A DNA stretch of 64,000 bases from a gamma proteobacterium HIMB55 (GTDB lineage Bacteria > Pseudomonadota > Gammaproteobacteria > Pseudomonadales > Halieaceae): positions 1,694,035 to 1,758,034 of the forward strand of contig AGIF02000001.1 of NCBI GenBank assembly GCA_000227505.4. The letters run 5' to 3'. Shown piece by piece: positions 18,411-27,869 of this stretch. The first letter of the stretch is position 1, and each line of letters starts with the position of its first letter. Position numbers and translations under genes: made by a program. The notes under the pieces are model-generated. The model was given only the letters and a program-made list of their open reading frames with translations. It did not search any database and had not been told where the DNA came from.

Positions 18411-18893
18411 TTAACTCGCCTGCCAAATAGCGGATCCCGCCTGTCCGCTTCCCGATGACACGGTGAGTTCCACCTCCACCAAATCAGGATCAGATTCACT
18501 GTCAATGAGCTCTCCTAGCAACAGGTGGGATAACTCCTCTACGGTGACGTTAGTAATGGGCAGCACCCAGGTCTCGTCAGCCAAGAACTTAAGCACGCGA
18601 CCATCAAAGTGTGCGTGCACCTCATCGCCAACCCGCTCTATCGTTTGATAAGGCGAGAACTCAGGTAGCAGCATGTACTCGTCATAGCGGTCACAGATCG
18701 CTTTTATCCGTCGCTTGTAAACATTGTAGTCGGCGGAAAATCCGTTATCGCCCATTTTTGCGACGATTCTCGCCGTTACAAAATAGTTATGTCCATGCAA
18801 TCGTTCGCGCTCTGTTGCAGAGAAAATCGTGTAATGCGCTGACGAAAATTTATGCGCTTGTTTGTCGATGTGGAGGGTAACTAAGCGGGACAC
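18411..18893 (-). CDS. 6-pyruvoyltetrahydropterin synthase/QueD-fold protein with altered active site
   Basis: A 160-residue T-fold protein of the PTPS/QueD family. The zinc ligands are kept: His20 in FSSAHYT, and His33 and His35 in RLHGHNY. The catalytic residues are not. The cysteine of CxxxHGH is replaced (ATERERLHGH, with glutamates at 28 and 30), the Asp-His pair becomes Asp71-Glu72 in RYDEYMLL, and the C-terminal glutamate before the AG pair is absent. It is therefore not a normal QueD. Bacterial PTPS-III enzymes use a glutamate in place of the cysteine and serve folate synthesis, a possible analogy. A GTG start is used. It is divergent from an SDR and transporter pair. Confidence 0.7.
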   Translation of the reverse strand: MSRLVTLHIDKQAHKFSSAHYTIFSATERERLHGHNYFVTARIVAKMGDNGFSADYNVYKRRIKAICDRYDEYMLLPEFSPYQTIERVGDEVHAHFDGRVLKFLADETWVLPITNVTVEELSHLLLGELIDSESDPDLVEVELTVSSGSGQAGSAIWQAS

Positions 18894-19154
18894 TGGACTA
18901 CCTTGTTTGTTGTTGCTGTTTGGTTGTTCGTTGTTGGTTCTCTCGTCTGTTCTAAGCCTGAAACACGAAACTTCGTATTTGATTGGCTACTTACCGTCGC
19001 CAGCCCGGCCTTCGTGAGAGCTCAAGCTTTAAAGCGCAAGGGGCATTTCAAAAAATCAAGCAAGAACAGATATTCCTATACGTGCTCTGCAATCCTAGCC
19101 GATCACGCACGCGTAAGATAACCTTCTATACACATCAGTATCAGCGTGAGAGCA

Positions 19155-19859
19155 ATGAGCAAAACAGCCATTATTAGCGGTGCGAGTTCTGGAATTGGGG
19201 CAGCCACCGCGCAGAAGTTCATCGAGCTAGGCTACACGGTCGTCAATATTGCACGCCGCAAAAGCCCAGTTGATAACGTTATAAATGTCAGCGCCGACCT
19301 AAACACCGAAGAGGGAGCAAAGCGCGCTGCTGCTCAAGCCGCTGAGGCCATCACCGCCGGCAGCGTCGTTGCGCTGGTGCACAATGCATCCCTTATGCTC
19401 AAAGATACAGTTCACGACTGTAGTAACGACGAACTGATGCGCGTACTTTCGGTCAATGTTGGCGCTGTGAACACGCTTAATAGAGAGCTTTTGCCTCGCA
19501 TGAGTGCTGGGTCCAGCGTAATTTATGTTGGTTCTACCCTTTCCGAGAAAGCGGTTGCTGGAGCACATAGTTATGTCATCAGCAAACACGCGCAGCTGGG
19601 ACAAATGCGAGCCACTTGCCAAGATTTGATGGGCTCGCAAATCCATGCAGCCATGATCTGCCCCGGGTTCACTGACACAGAAATGCTTAAGCAACATTTG
19701 GGGGGCGATACGGAGCTCATGCACGAAATCGGCTCGCAAAATGGCTTCGGTCGTCTCGTCACCCCCGAAGAGATAGCGGGCGCAATTACCTGGGCTCATC
19801 ACAGCCCGGTACTTAACGGCTCAGTAATCCACGCGAACTTAGGACAAATAGAACGGTGA
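19155..19859 (+). CDS. Short-chain dehydrogenase/reductase (SDR)
   Basis: A classical SDR of 234 residues. It has the cofactor motif SGASSGIGAA near the N-terminus, NAS for the NNAG motif (VHNASLM), a serine in YVGSTLSEK, and the catalytic YVISK. The substrate is unknown. Its place opposite a PTPS-like gene recalls sepiapterin reductase, an SDR that acts after PTPS in biopterin synthesis, but this is only inference. The ATG at 19155 is preferred to the GTG three codons earlier. The end overlaps the transporter gene by GTGA. Confidence 0.82.
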   Translation: MSKTAIISGASSGIGAATAQKFIELGYTVVNIARRKSPVDNVINVSADLNTEEGAKRAAAQAAEAITAGSVVALVHNASLMLKDTVHDCSNDELMRVLSVNVGAVNTLNRELLPRMSAGSSVIYVGSTLSEKAVAGAHSYVISKHAQLGQMRATCQDLMGSQIHAAMICPGFTDTEMLKQHLGGDTELMHEIGSQNGFGRLVTPEEIAGAITWAHHSPVLNGSVIHANLGQIER

Positions 19860-20641
19860 CAGACGCTTCTTCACTCTCCCCGGTGCAATTAACCGAGCGC
19901 CGAGAGCGCGTTTTCCTCGTGCTCGCAGGCGTCTTTTTGTCTGCGATGACACTGCTCAATGTCATCGGCATCACAAAGTTTGTTCAACTCGGACCGTTGG
20001 CCGTGGCCGTCGGTGTGTTGCCCTACCCGATCACCTTTTTGTGCACCGATCTGATTTCCGAACTCTATGGAAAGTCCCGCGCTAACTTTTTGGTCACCGT
20101 GGGGTTATTCATTAACGGGTTCATTTTGCTGGTGATGACCGCGGGGCAGTACGCCACCTCGGTCGACCCGGCCAATATGCCGCCCTGGCAGATACTTCAA
20201 CTCGCACAGCCCATCCCACTCCCGTCCGGGGATTCACTCGAGGGTAATGTTGAGTTGTTTACAGTGATGTATGCAATGACCAGCGGCGCGGTTACCGCCT
20301 CGATGGCTGCCTACATAACAGCACAGTACTGCGACGTGCAGTTGTTCCACTTTTGGAAGCGCGTTACCAAAGGCAAACACCTTTGGCTTCGTAACAACTT
20401 CAGTACGCTACTCAGCCAACTCGTCGATTCGGTTATGGTTGTGACGGTAACCTTTGGCGCAGTATTTCTGCGCGGGGAGATGGCCTTTCAGACGCTGCTG
20501 GTTTTAGTGGCCAGCAACTACGGGTTTAAAGCCGCAGTCGCGCTTCTTGATACGATTCCACTCTATATCTTAGTCGCACGTTTGAGACGGTATCTCGCGC
20601 TAGATGAGCATGAGCTGGCAGTTCCTGAGGCCAATGCCTGA
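19856..20641 (+). CDS. Vut_1/YhhQ-family queuosine-precursor-type transporter
   Basis: A 261-residue integral membrane protein of the Vut_1 (YhhQ) family, with about six hydrophobic helices. Family features include the early TLLNVIGITKFVQ segment, GVLPYPITFLCTDLISELYG and LRNNFSTLLSQLVDS. E. coli YhhQ imports queuine precursors (preQ0/preQ1). Here it starts at a GTG overlapping the SDR stop, so the SDR and transporter are coupled. The cargo could be a 7-deazapurine or another pterin-like compound. Confidence 0.82.
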   Translation: MTDASSLSPVQLTERRERVFLVLAGVFLSAMTLLNVIGITKFVQLGPLAVAVGVLPYPITFLCTDLISELYGKSRANFLVTVGLFINGFILLVMTAGQYATSVDPANMPPWQILQLAQPIPLPSGDSLEGNVELFTVMYAMTSGAVTASMAAYITAQYCDVQLFHFWKRVTKGKHLWLRNNFSTLLSQLVDSVMVVTVTFGAVFLRGEMAFQTLLVLVASNYGFKAAVALLDTIPLYILVARLRRYLALDEHELAVPEANA

Positions 20642-20684
20642 GCCATAGAACAACACTGAGACCTAGCTAGCCCTGTTAGTAAGA

Positions 20685-21374
20685 CTACAACCCCAGCGTT
20701 TTCAAGAAAGGGATCGTTGGTGTGCGCTGCTCAATCAGGCTTGAGCGCTCGATTTGCTCGATTGCGACAAGCGCCTCGGTCGGTGTTTGACGGAGCCGAC
20801 GTGTCAGATAGCGAGCAACGTCGTCGGTTAGAATTAATCCCCGGTGTTTGGCGAGGTGAATCAACAACGATTCAAACGCATCCATCTCCCAACTTGGGAG
20901 CCGAAATCCCGCAAGCAGCGCAAGCCGGGATTTCAAATCGGGTAGCAAGTTATCAAGGACAGCAACAGCGACGCGTGAAGCAACAATGAGCGGTGTTCCC
21001 GCGTCCACGCAGCGGTTGAAACAATGAAATAGTCCTTCCTGCCAATCGTCGCTAGAACTTACCAACTCAACATCGTCGATAAGCACAGCAGCGGTTCCCT
21101 CAACACCGTCCAAGAAAGCGCTGGATGGCACATCCAAAACCAAGGACAGGGGGATATAGCTCGCGTTACTACCAAGGCTCGCACAAACCGCCTGCAGCAA
21201 GTGACTTTTGCCTAAACCTTCCTCGCCCCAAACAAAAACGCCGGGAGGAGATGACGCGACATCAGTCAGGGCATGTTCTACCAACTCTGTCTCCCGTCGC
21301 GATACCCAGTGCTCCCAGGTCGCATCGGGGTCAGTAGAGATCGGCAGAACGAGCTGCGAAGGAGTGGGATTCAT
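20685..21374 (-). CDS. hda: Hda-like DnaA regulatory inactivator
   Basis: A 229-residue AAA+ protein related to DnaA. With the sliding clamp it stimulates hydrolysis of DnaA-bound ATP after initiation. The N-terminal clamp-binding motif is QLVLPIS, Walker A is GEEGLGKSH and Walker B is VLIDDVELV. There is no DNA-binding domain IV. As in Pseudomonas it follows a PerM-type gene on the same strand, nine bases apart. Confidence 0.88.
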   Translation of the reverse strand: MNPTPSQLVLPISTDPDATWEHWVSRRETELVEHALTDVASSPPGVFVWGEEGLGKSHLLQAVCASLGSNASYIPLSLVLDVPSSAFLDGVEGTAAVLIDDVELVSSSDDWQEGLFHCFNRCVDAGTPLIVASRVAVAVLDNLLPDLKSRLALLAGFRLPSWEMDAFESLLIHLAKHRGLILTDDVARYLTRRLRQTPTEALVAIEQIERSSLIEQRTPTIPFLKTLGL

Positions 21375-21383
21375 GAATGCGCC

Positions 21384-22466
21384 CTACTCACCCAAATAGG
21401 TGTCAGTAGTAAGGTAAATACTCACCAAGCGACGGCAGAATACGAGCAGCACGGCCGCCACAGGTAAGGCGATCAATATGCCGGTGAAGCCGGCCAGCTG
21501 CCCACCCGCCATGAGCGCGAAGATAACGGCTACAGGATGGAGGCCTATTCGGTCCCCAATCAAGAGAGGCGTTAACGCAAAGCTCTCAATAAGCTGCCCG
21601 ATGATAAATACGGAACCAATTAGCCCCAAAGCCCACAGGTCTAGCCCAAACTGCAGATAGCCCACAATTAACGCACTACCAACGCCAATCACAGCCCCTG
21701 CATAAGGAATGATACTCGCGGCACCAGCCACAAGGCCGAGAACAATCGCATAGTTCAAACCCACCAACCATAGACCCACGCTGTAGATGAGCGCTTGCGC
21801 ACCCATCACTACCAGCTGTCCCCTCACAAATGCCTCGAGTACGGAGTGCGCTTCACTGATTGCACTTGTGACACCAGATACCATCGCTCGCGGCACCAAC
21901 TTCATGATGCCTGCCATCATCAGGTCCCAATCGCGCATCAAATAAAAGGCAACCACAGGCACCAAAGCAACGTTTAGCAATCCCGTTAACAGCGATAGAC
22001 TCGACGCAGTCACTTGTTGAACCACCCCCCCGGTAACTTTACCCACCGATGTCCAGTGCTCACTGAGGCTTGTTCGCCAGTCGAGCTCGGGCAGATTGAT
22101 GGGGGTGAGGCTGAGCCATGCCTGTAATTTTGGCACCGCAACAGATGACAGCCAGCGGTACGCCTCCGGGATAGCGGCTGCAAGCTCGGAGAGCTGCTTG
22201 AAAAGCAGTGGTGCGACTACCGCGATCACGAGGACGAGCAGTCCCAGAAAAAGCCCAAAAACAATGATGACGCCATTGGTGCGCGAGAACCCGCGCTCTT
22301 CAAGTCGATCTACTAGGGGATCGCCGAGGTAGGCGATCAGAGCACCGATTGCAAAAGGCATCAAAATTTCTCGAAGGCTGATCAGCGCCGCAAGCAAAAG
22401 GCCGATAACAACTGCCATGAGCAGCCACTGAGATTGCGAGAGCTTTTTAATCTCCACCTCACTCAT
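21384..22466 (-). CDS. AI-2E/PerM-family membrane transporter
   Basis: A 360-residue polytopic membrane protein of the AI-2E family (PerM/TqsA/YtnA). It shows two N-terminal helices (WLLMAVVIGLLLAALISL and VIIVFGLFLGLLVLVIAV), a soluble middle segment and a cluster of C-terminal helices with the family-typical IIPYAGAVIG. The cargo is unknown. Overlap with the DUF2066 stop is one base (22466). Confidence 0.85.
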   Translation of the reverse strand: MSEVEIKKLSQSQWLLMAVVIGLLLAALISLREILMPFAIGALIAYLGDPLVDRLEERGFSRTNGVIIVFGLFLGLLVLVIAVVAPLLFKQLSELAAAIPEAYRWLSSVAVPKLQAWLSLTPINLPELDWRTSLSEHWTSVGKVTGGVVQQVTASSLSLLTGLLNVALVPVVAFYLMRDWDLMMAGIMKLVPRAMVSGVTSAISEAHSVLEAFVRGQLVVMGAQALIYSVGLWLVGLNYAIVLGLVAGAASIIPYAGAVIGVGSALIVGYLQFGLDLWALGLIGSVFIIGQLIESFALTPLLIGDRIGLHPVAVIFALMAGGQLAGFTGILIALPVAAVLLVFCRRLVSIYLTTDTYLGE

Positions 22467-23515
22467 CAGAGAGACTCCCAGATCAATTCGAGCTCACCCC
22501 GCCGGGTCACGGGTTGAGCTAACAACCCGGAGCGCGATGGTATGAGTCTTGCCACCTGCTCAGCCGACGAAACACCAACCACTCGGTAGGTCACCCTGTC
22601 GCCATTTAATGAGTCAATTCTGAGATCTACAAGCTGGCCCAATTCATCAAACACGGAGGATACGGCTCGATAATCAGCATAGGAATGAACGCCTCGTACA
22701 GACACGGCGATCGCCTCAGACATCTCGAACTGTTGCAGCGTAACTGCAAGCGAGTCTCGCATTGCGTCGACCGCGAGATCGACGCCACGCTCCCAGATAT
22801 CTGACAATTCAGACGCGCGGAACTGAATATTTTCTGTTTGCTCTGGGCCCACGTAATACCAATCAACGAGTTTGCTGCCGTCGCTCAAATCGATCCAACG
22901 GCCAACCAATGCATACTCCGTACCGTACCTCGCAGAAGCACGCCGGACTTGCTCGAAATCCCTCTCCCAAATGGCATTAACCGGCAGCGCCGCAGAATCC
23001 GCCAAATCGAGTAGCGGGAAACGAACCTCGACGCCACGAGCCTCGAAACGATCGAGCGAGGGTGACAGCAATTCAACGTCATCTGACCGCGCAGCAAAAC
23101 GACGCGAGAACGGCTCGTCGAGCGCCAGCCAAATCACCACGGGTGGGCGTCTCTGCTCCCAGTAAAGCACTGAATGGTCGCGAAACAAGCTGCGGACAAA
23201 GGCATCATCGAATTCGAAAAAGACGCGGGTGCCGATATCGACATCATCTTGATAGCTATACAAGAGCACGTGCGACTGTGCGTCTTTTACCGCGGCCAAA
23301 AAGGCCTTTTCCTCAAGGATTTGCTCGTTCCCAGAAATCCTGACCAGAACGCGCGTCAATGCGTCACCCGCCGCGCGCTTTAACTCACCCGCACTGCGGT
23401 TTTCAACCGTTACTGCCTCAGCAAAGAAATCATCAGCAGCAAGGGAAGCGCCGCTGCTGAAAAGCCCCCCGAGTGTTAGCGAAATCGTGCAAAAGATTGC
23501 GTAAATACGTCTCAT
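22466..23515 (-). CDS. DUF2066 periplasmic protein
   Basis: A 349-residue exported protein. The start at 23515 puts a signal peptide (MRRIYAIFCTISLTL onward, cleavage after SLAA near residue 27) at the N-terminus; the longer open frame adds 15 residues without support. The order perM-DUF2066, divergent from purM, is the one seen in Pseudomonas, which supports the family call. Function unknown. Confidence 0.8.
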   Translation of the reverse strand: MRRIYAIFCTISLTLGGLFSSGASLAADDFFAEAVTVENRSAGELKRAAGDALTRVLVRISGNEQILEEKAFLAAVKDAQSHVLLYSYQDDVDIGTRVFFEFDDAFVRSLFRDHSVLYWEQRRPPVVIWLALDEPFSRRFAARSDDVELLSPSLDRFEARGVEVRFPLLDLADSAALPVNAIWERDFEQVRRASARYGTEYALVGRWIDLSDGSKLVDWYYVGPEQTENIQFRASELSDIWERGVDLAVDAMRDSLAVTLQQFEMSEAIAVSVRGVHSYADYRAVSSVFDELGQLVDLRIDSLNGDRVTYRVVGVSSAEQVARLIPSRSGLLAQPVTRRGELELIWESL

Positions 23516-23604
23516 AGTTTTCAGTTTACCAGCGAAAGTTGGGTTGGTCGCTTTCCTCATGAGTAGTCAGCGAGTAATCTTCCCGCCCATACGAGAGGGA
23601 CGTT

Positions 23605-24645
23605 ATGACAGACCAGCAGCAAACCCAAGGGTTAACTTACAAAGACGCAGGTGTCGACATCGATGCGGGCAATGCCTTAGTGGATCGCATAAAGCACGTA
23701 TCGAAGGCAACGCGACGACCTGAGGTACTGGGTGGTCTGGGAGGCTTTGGTGCGCTGTGTGAGATTCCCGAAGGGTATCGCAGTCCCGTGCTCGTCTCCG
23801 GCACCGATGGTGTAGGGACGAAATTGCGGCTCGCCATGCAGCTCGGCAGACACGACACCATCGGTATCGACTTGGTAGCTATGTGCAGCAACGATATTGC
23901 CGTCGTAGGTGCAGAGCCGCTCCTTTTTTTGGATTATTACGCTACCGGCAAACTCAACGTCGACGTTGCGGCAAAAGTCATTGAGGGTATCGGCAAAGGC
24001 TGCGAGCTTGCAGGCGCCGCACTAGTTGGCGGTGAAACGGCGGAGATGCCTGGCATGTACGAAGGCGAGGACTACGATCTTGCTGGCTTCTGTGTCGGCG
24101 TTGTTGAAAAGAATCAAATCATCGACGGCCATAAAGTTGCATCAGGCGACATCATTATTGGCATCGCCTCCTCAGGTCCGCATTCAAACGGGTACTCGCT
24201 GATTCGGAAAATCATCGAAGTCTCAGGCGCAGATCTCTCTATGCCTTGTGGATCGACAACGCTTGCTGATGCATTGATGGCGCCAACACAAATTTACAAC
24301 AAGCCGCTGTTAGCACTGCAGCGCGAAATCAAACCGCATGCATTGGCGCATATCACCGGCGGTGGTCTTCTGGAGAACATTCCGAGGGTATTACCCGAGG
24401 GATGCTCTGCAGTGCTCGACAAATCCTCATGGGATATGCCGCCCGTCTTTACGTGGCTCGCCGAAGCCGGCGGCGTCGCAGAAGAAGAGATGCACCGAAC
24501 CTTTAACTGTGGCGTCGGTATGACTGTCATTGTGGGTCCGGCAAAAGCTGAGGCAGCCATCCAATTGCTGACCGAGCAGGGTTTAAATTGCTGGGAGTTG
24601 GGGCGCATCGAGGCGGGAGATGGCTCGGTAACGTTCACGTCCTGA
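23605..24645 (+). CDS. purM: Phosphoribosylformylglycinamidine cyclo-ligase (AIR synthetase)
   Basis: A 346-residue enzyme that converts FGAM and ATP to AIR in purine synthesis. Family motifs include [13 protein letters not shown] near the N-terminus, [20 protein letters not shown] and [18 protein letters not shown] lies upstream of the ATG, in an 89-base gap divergent from the DUF2066 gene. purN follows 62 bases later. Confidence 0.97.
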   Translation: MTDQQQTQGLTYKDAGVDIDAGNALVDRIKHVSKATRRPEVLGGLGGFGALCEIPEGYRSPVLVSGTDGVGTKLRLAMQLGRHDTIGIDLVAMCSNDIAVVGAEPLLFLDYYATGKLNVDVAAKVIEGIGKGCELAGAALVGGETAEMPGMYEGEDYDLAGFCVGVVEKNQIIDGHKVASGDIIIGIASSGPHSNGYSLIRKIIEVSGADLSMPCGSTTLADALMAPTQIYNKPLLALQREIKPHALAHITGGGLLENIPRVLPEGCSAVLDKSSWDMPPVFTWLAEAGGVAEEEMHRTFNCGVGMTVIVGPAKAEAAIQLLTEQGLNCWELGRIEAGDGSVTFTS

Positions 24646-24707
24646 CAAACGAGCACTTGAAAGCGTCAAGTACTGGAAAGAGACGAGCACGGGAACAGTC
24701 TTTGCAA

Positions 24708-25394
24708 ATGGCTCCGCAACCGACCTCAACCAAGTCCACAAAAAATGTTGTCATCCTCATCTCTGGACGTGGCTCCAATATGGAAGTCTTTCTGGACGCA
24801 AGCAGCCAAGGTTTACTCAACGGCACCATCGTCAGGGTCATCAGTAACCGCCCCGATGCTCAAGGGATTATTACCGCTAGTAAACGAGGTATAGCGACGG
24901 CGGTTATCGATCACAAAAAATTCGAGACGCGCGAGGCATTCGATGCTGCACTCGCGGAAGAAGTGGCCTCAGCGCAGCCGGATGTGATTGTCCTCGCCGG
25001 CTTTATGCGGATTCTGACGCCAGTCTTTATCGACAGATTTTTAGGAAAGCTGGTGAACATTCACCCATCCTTGTTGCCTAAGTACACAGGACTGAACACC
25101 CATCAGCGGGCTATTGACGCTGGCGACTCGGAGGCAGGTGCAACCGTGCACTACGTGACCAATGAACTTGATGGTGGCCCCGCTATTCTGCAGGCACGTG
25201 TGACCATTGAGGATCTCGACACTGCAGAGACACTGGCATCGAGAGTGCTCGAGATCGAGCACTGTATCTTTCCCGAGGCTGTGAATTGGCACCTCCAAGA
25301 GCGTGTTGTCCACGCCGAGCAGGGCGCCTATTTAGACGGCAAACTTCTGCCACCAAATGGTGCCACCTGGGAACCTACCAGTGCGCAGCCATAA
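24708..25394 (+). CDS. purN: Phosphoribosylglycinamide formyltransferase PurN
   Basis: A folate-dependent GAR transformylase of 228 residues. The catalytic triad is visible: Asn and His in VNIHPSLLPKY and Asp in ELDGGP. The P-loop-like start is VVILISGRGSNMEVF. The ATG at 24708 is chosen because it leaves a short leader before the first beta-strand; an in-frame ATG at 24588 would lie inside purM. The end overlaps the DUF3108 gene start by 14 bases. Confidence 0.95.
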   Translation: MAPQPTSTKSTKNVVILISGRGSNMEVFLDASSQGLLNGTIVRVISNRPDAQGIITASKRGIATAVIDHKKFETREAFDAALAEEVASAQPDVIVLAGFMRILTPVFIDRFLGKLVNIHPSLLPKYTGLNTHQRAIDAGDSEAGATVHYVTNELDGGPAILQARVTIEDLDTAETLASRVLEIEHCIFPEAVNWHLQERVVHAEQGAYLDGKLLPPNGATWEPTSAQP

Positions 25395-26166
25395 ACTACT
25401 CGCCGACGCCTTTGCCAAGCAAGCAACTGCTCTGCTCGTGGCGCTAACCTTATTAATCGCCTCGACCTTTTCACTTACTGCGAGTGCTCAGTCGTCGGAC
25501 GCTACAGTTAGTGCTCTGCGGCCTTTCGAGGCTGTCTATAAAACTACTGCGCTTGGTATGACGCTCGATTTAACGCGCTCTTTGACGCGCGATGGAGACA
25601 ACTACCGTCTGGAGAGCAGCGGTAAAAACTTCCTGATCAAAATGAATGAATCTGCGGACTTTCGGTTAACCCACGCGGGCATTGAAGGCGTTCGATTTAC
25701 CTCCAAGGTCAAAACACTCAAAACGAATAATCGGGCAGTCGAGTTTGACAGAGAGCTCGGCGTCATAAAAAGCATGAAGCGCGGCGAGTGGAGCGAACAC
25801 CCACTAGAACCCAGCGTGCTCGATCAATTTTCGCAGCAGCAACAGTTGCGGCTAATACTTATGCAGTCGGATGTGCCACCGGAGACATTGCAGTTTCGAG
25901 TCGTCGACGGTGCAAAGATTAGTGATAAGTCTTGGCGTCGTCTGCCGAATGACACGCTTCAGACGCCGCTAGGTAATATTGAAGCGGTTCACTATCAGGC
26001 GGTACACAATAACCCTAAAAAGCGTGCTTCCGAGATTTGGTTAGCGCCAAGCCTCGACTATCTAATGATTAGAACCAAACACGTTGAGCGAAGCGCCACG
26101 ATCAAAGTAGAGATCAAATCTCTCACTTGGCTGGATGAAGTAGACCAGTCGCAAACGCTTCGATAA
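25381..26166 (+). CDS. DUF3108 exported protein
   Basis: A 261-residue protein with a signal peptide (hydrophobic core TALLVALTLLIAS, likely cleaved after ASA near residue 35). The mature part begins LRPFEAVYKTTALGM, and this and the later EIWLAPSLDYLMIRTKH segment are typical of DUF3108 proteins encoded after purN in Pseudomonas and relatives. The GTG at 25381 has GGGAA upstream and is preferred to the ATG eight codons before. Function unknown. Confidence 0.8.
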   Translation: MRSHKLLADAFAKQATALLVALTLLIASTFSLTASAQSSDATVSALRPFEAVYKTTALGMTLDLTRSLTRDGDNYRLESSGKNFLIKMNESADFRLTHAGIEGVRFTSKVKTLKTNNRAVEFDRELGVIKSMKRGEWSEHPLEPSVLDQFSQQQQLRLILMQSDVPPETLQFRVVDGAKISDKSWRRLPNDTLQTPLGNIEAVHYQAVHNNPKKRASEIWLAPSLDYLMIRTKHVERSATIKVEIKSLTWLDEVDQSQTLR

Positions 26167-26169
26167 GCA

Positions 26170-26739
26170 TTACGTCTTGGGCAGCGTAACGCCTGTCTGC
26201 CCTTGGTACTTACCGCCACGATCAGCGTAACTGGTCTCACAGACCTCATCAGATTCGAAGAACAGCATCTGAGCAACACCCTCGTTCGCATAAATCTTCG
26301 CAGGCAAGGTTGTGGTGTTCGAGAATTCTAGTGTGACGTGTCCTTCCCACTCTGGTTCTAGGGGCGTCACATTGACGATGATTCCGCAACGAGCGTAAGT
26401 CGATTTACCCAGACAAACTGTCAGTACATTTCTCGGAATCCGGAAATACTCGACTGTTCGCGCCAAGGCAAAAGAGTTAGGAGGAATGACACAGACATCA
26501 CTTTCCACATCAACGAATGAGTCGTTATCGAATGCTTTCGGATCAACGGTCGCAGAGTTGATATTCGTAAACACCTTGAACTCGCGAGAGCAGCGAACGT
26601 CATAGCCATAGCTGGAGGTACCGTACGAAATCAATTTTTCGCCCGCACTGTTGTGCCGTACCTGCCCAGCCTCAAAGGGCTCGATCATTTTGTGTTGATC
26701 GGCCATTCGACGAATCCAAAGATCTGACTTAATACTCAC
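26170..26739 (-). CDS. dcd: dCTP deaminase
   Basis: A 189-residue enzyme that converts dCTP to dUTP, feeding thymidylate synthesis. The sequence follows the proteobacterial Dcd throughout: [54 protein letters not shown] (catalytic Glu in LEPEWEGH) and [15 protein letters not shown]. It converges on the DUF3108 gene with three bases between stops. Confidence 0.96.
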   Translation of the reverse strand: MSIKSDLWIRRMADQHKMIEPFEAGQVRHNSAGEKLISYGTSSYGYDVRCSREFKVFTNINSATVDPKAFDNDSFVDVESDVCVIPPNSFALARTVEYFRIPRNVLTVCLGKSTYARCGIIVNVTPLEPEWEGHVTLEFSNTTTLPAKIYANEGVAQMLFFESDEVCETSYADRGGKYQGQTGVTLPKT

Positions 26740-26783
26740 GTTTACTCCTGCAATTTTTCTTCACTGATCGGGATGCAATCAGC

Positions 26784-27599
26784 CTAATCCGTCATGCTTA
26801 TCGTCGGCGTGGCGGGACGTGTTGCAGCATCTAAAGAGGCCATAACCTCTGCTGCTGCATCTCGATACGCCATGGCACCTACACTCTCTGGCTCGGCAAT
26901 CACAATCGGCTGCCCTGCATCACTTGTCTCGCGAATCTGTCTCGACAAGGGAATATTCGCAAGCAAGCGCGAATCGTATTCATTTGCCAAGTTCACGCCG
27001 CCCTCACTGCCAAAAACGGGATCTTCATGACCGCAGTTTGAACAGACATGCGTCGCCATGTTTTGAATCATGCCAAGGACGGGTACCGAAACTTTGTTGA
27101 ACATCTCAACGGCGCGGCGCGCATCAATGAGCGCAATATCTTGGGGAGTGGTAACAACAACCACCCCAGCCAATTGCGTGCGCTGCGATAGCGTTAGCTG
27201 GATATCGCCTGTTCCGGGCGGCATATCGACGAAAAGTACGTCCAAGTCGCCCCACTGTGTGGATTCAATCATTTGCTGCAGCGCGCCACTTGCCATTGGG
27301 CCACGCCAGACCATTGCCGTTTTTTCCCGCGTTAAAAACGCCATGGACATTGCAGCAACGCCGTGTGCTTGAATCGGAAGAAAAATCTTCTCCTCTATGA
27401 CATCGGGCATAACACCGTCGGCTATGCCGAGTAAGCGGGCTTGGCTCGGACCATAAATATCCGCGTCGAGCAGGCCAACCTTTAAACCAAGCTGTGCTGC
27501 AGCAACCGCAAGATTCACCGATACGGTCGACTTACCCACACCACCTTTGCCAGAGGCAATTGCAACGACGTGCTTTACTGTGCTGACACCCTGCGTCAT
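26784..27599 (-). CDS. apbC: Iron-sulfur cluster carrier ATPase ApbC/Mrp (short form)
   Basis: A 271-residue P-loop ATPase of the Mrp/NBP35 family that carries Fe-S clusters. Walker A is ASGKGGVGKSTVSVNL; the cluster-binding CXXC is THVCSNCGHED. The usual N-terminal MIP18/DUF59 domain of ApbC (about 90 residues in E. coli) is missing: the protein starts almost directly at the ATPase. It is divergent from metG, as in E. coli. Confidence 0.92.
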   Translation of the reverse strand: MTQGVSTVKHVVAIASGKGGVGKSTVSVNLAVAAAQLGLKVGLLDADIYGPSQARLLGIADGVMPDVIEEKIFLPIQAHGVAAMSMAFLTREKTAMVWRGPMASGALQQMIESTQWGDLDVLFVDMPPGTGDIQLTLSQRTQLAGVVVVTTPQDIALIDARRAVEMFNKVSVPVLGMIQNMATHVCSNCGHEDPVFGSEGGVNLANEYDSRLLANIPLSRQIRETSDAGQPIVIAEPESVGAMAYRDAAAEVMASLDAATRPATPTISMTD

Positions 27600-27833
27600 T
27601 TAACTCCTCGTTGAAGACTGCGGTTAGAAAAGGTCGCGAGTATATATCAGCCACTGGTGAATGGGTGACATCGATTCAGTTCTGAACAAGTGGCGATGAG
27701 TAGAGGACTTTTGGGATAGGAAGGCAAAAAAACGTCGTTGCCTCCAAACAAGGCGGGTGAGTAAGGCGGATACGTAAGGCCGACTTTTTCCCATCGGAGG
27801 GTGTCACCACTGTTACCGATAGCGCGGTGCGGC

Positions 27834-27839
27834 TACAAT
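27834..27839 (+). promoter_or_regulatory. Candidate -10 box of metG
   Basis: TACAAT at 27834-27839 lies 31 bases before the metG ATG; a weak TTACCG lies upstream with a 15-base spacer. The rest of the 270-base divergent gap holds an inverted repeat (AGGCAA at 27722-27727 and TTGCCT at 27738-27743) and short gtaaggc repeats, with no gene visible. Confidence 0.35.
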
Positions 27840-27869
27840 GGCGCCCGTTTTTACTTGAGCCCCAATGTC

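Noticed and set aside
18903-19177. Short plus-strand open frames before the SDR
   Set aside because: They lie in the divergent regulatory gap, have skewed composition (gtt repeats) and no ribosome-binding site.
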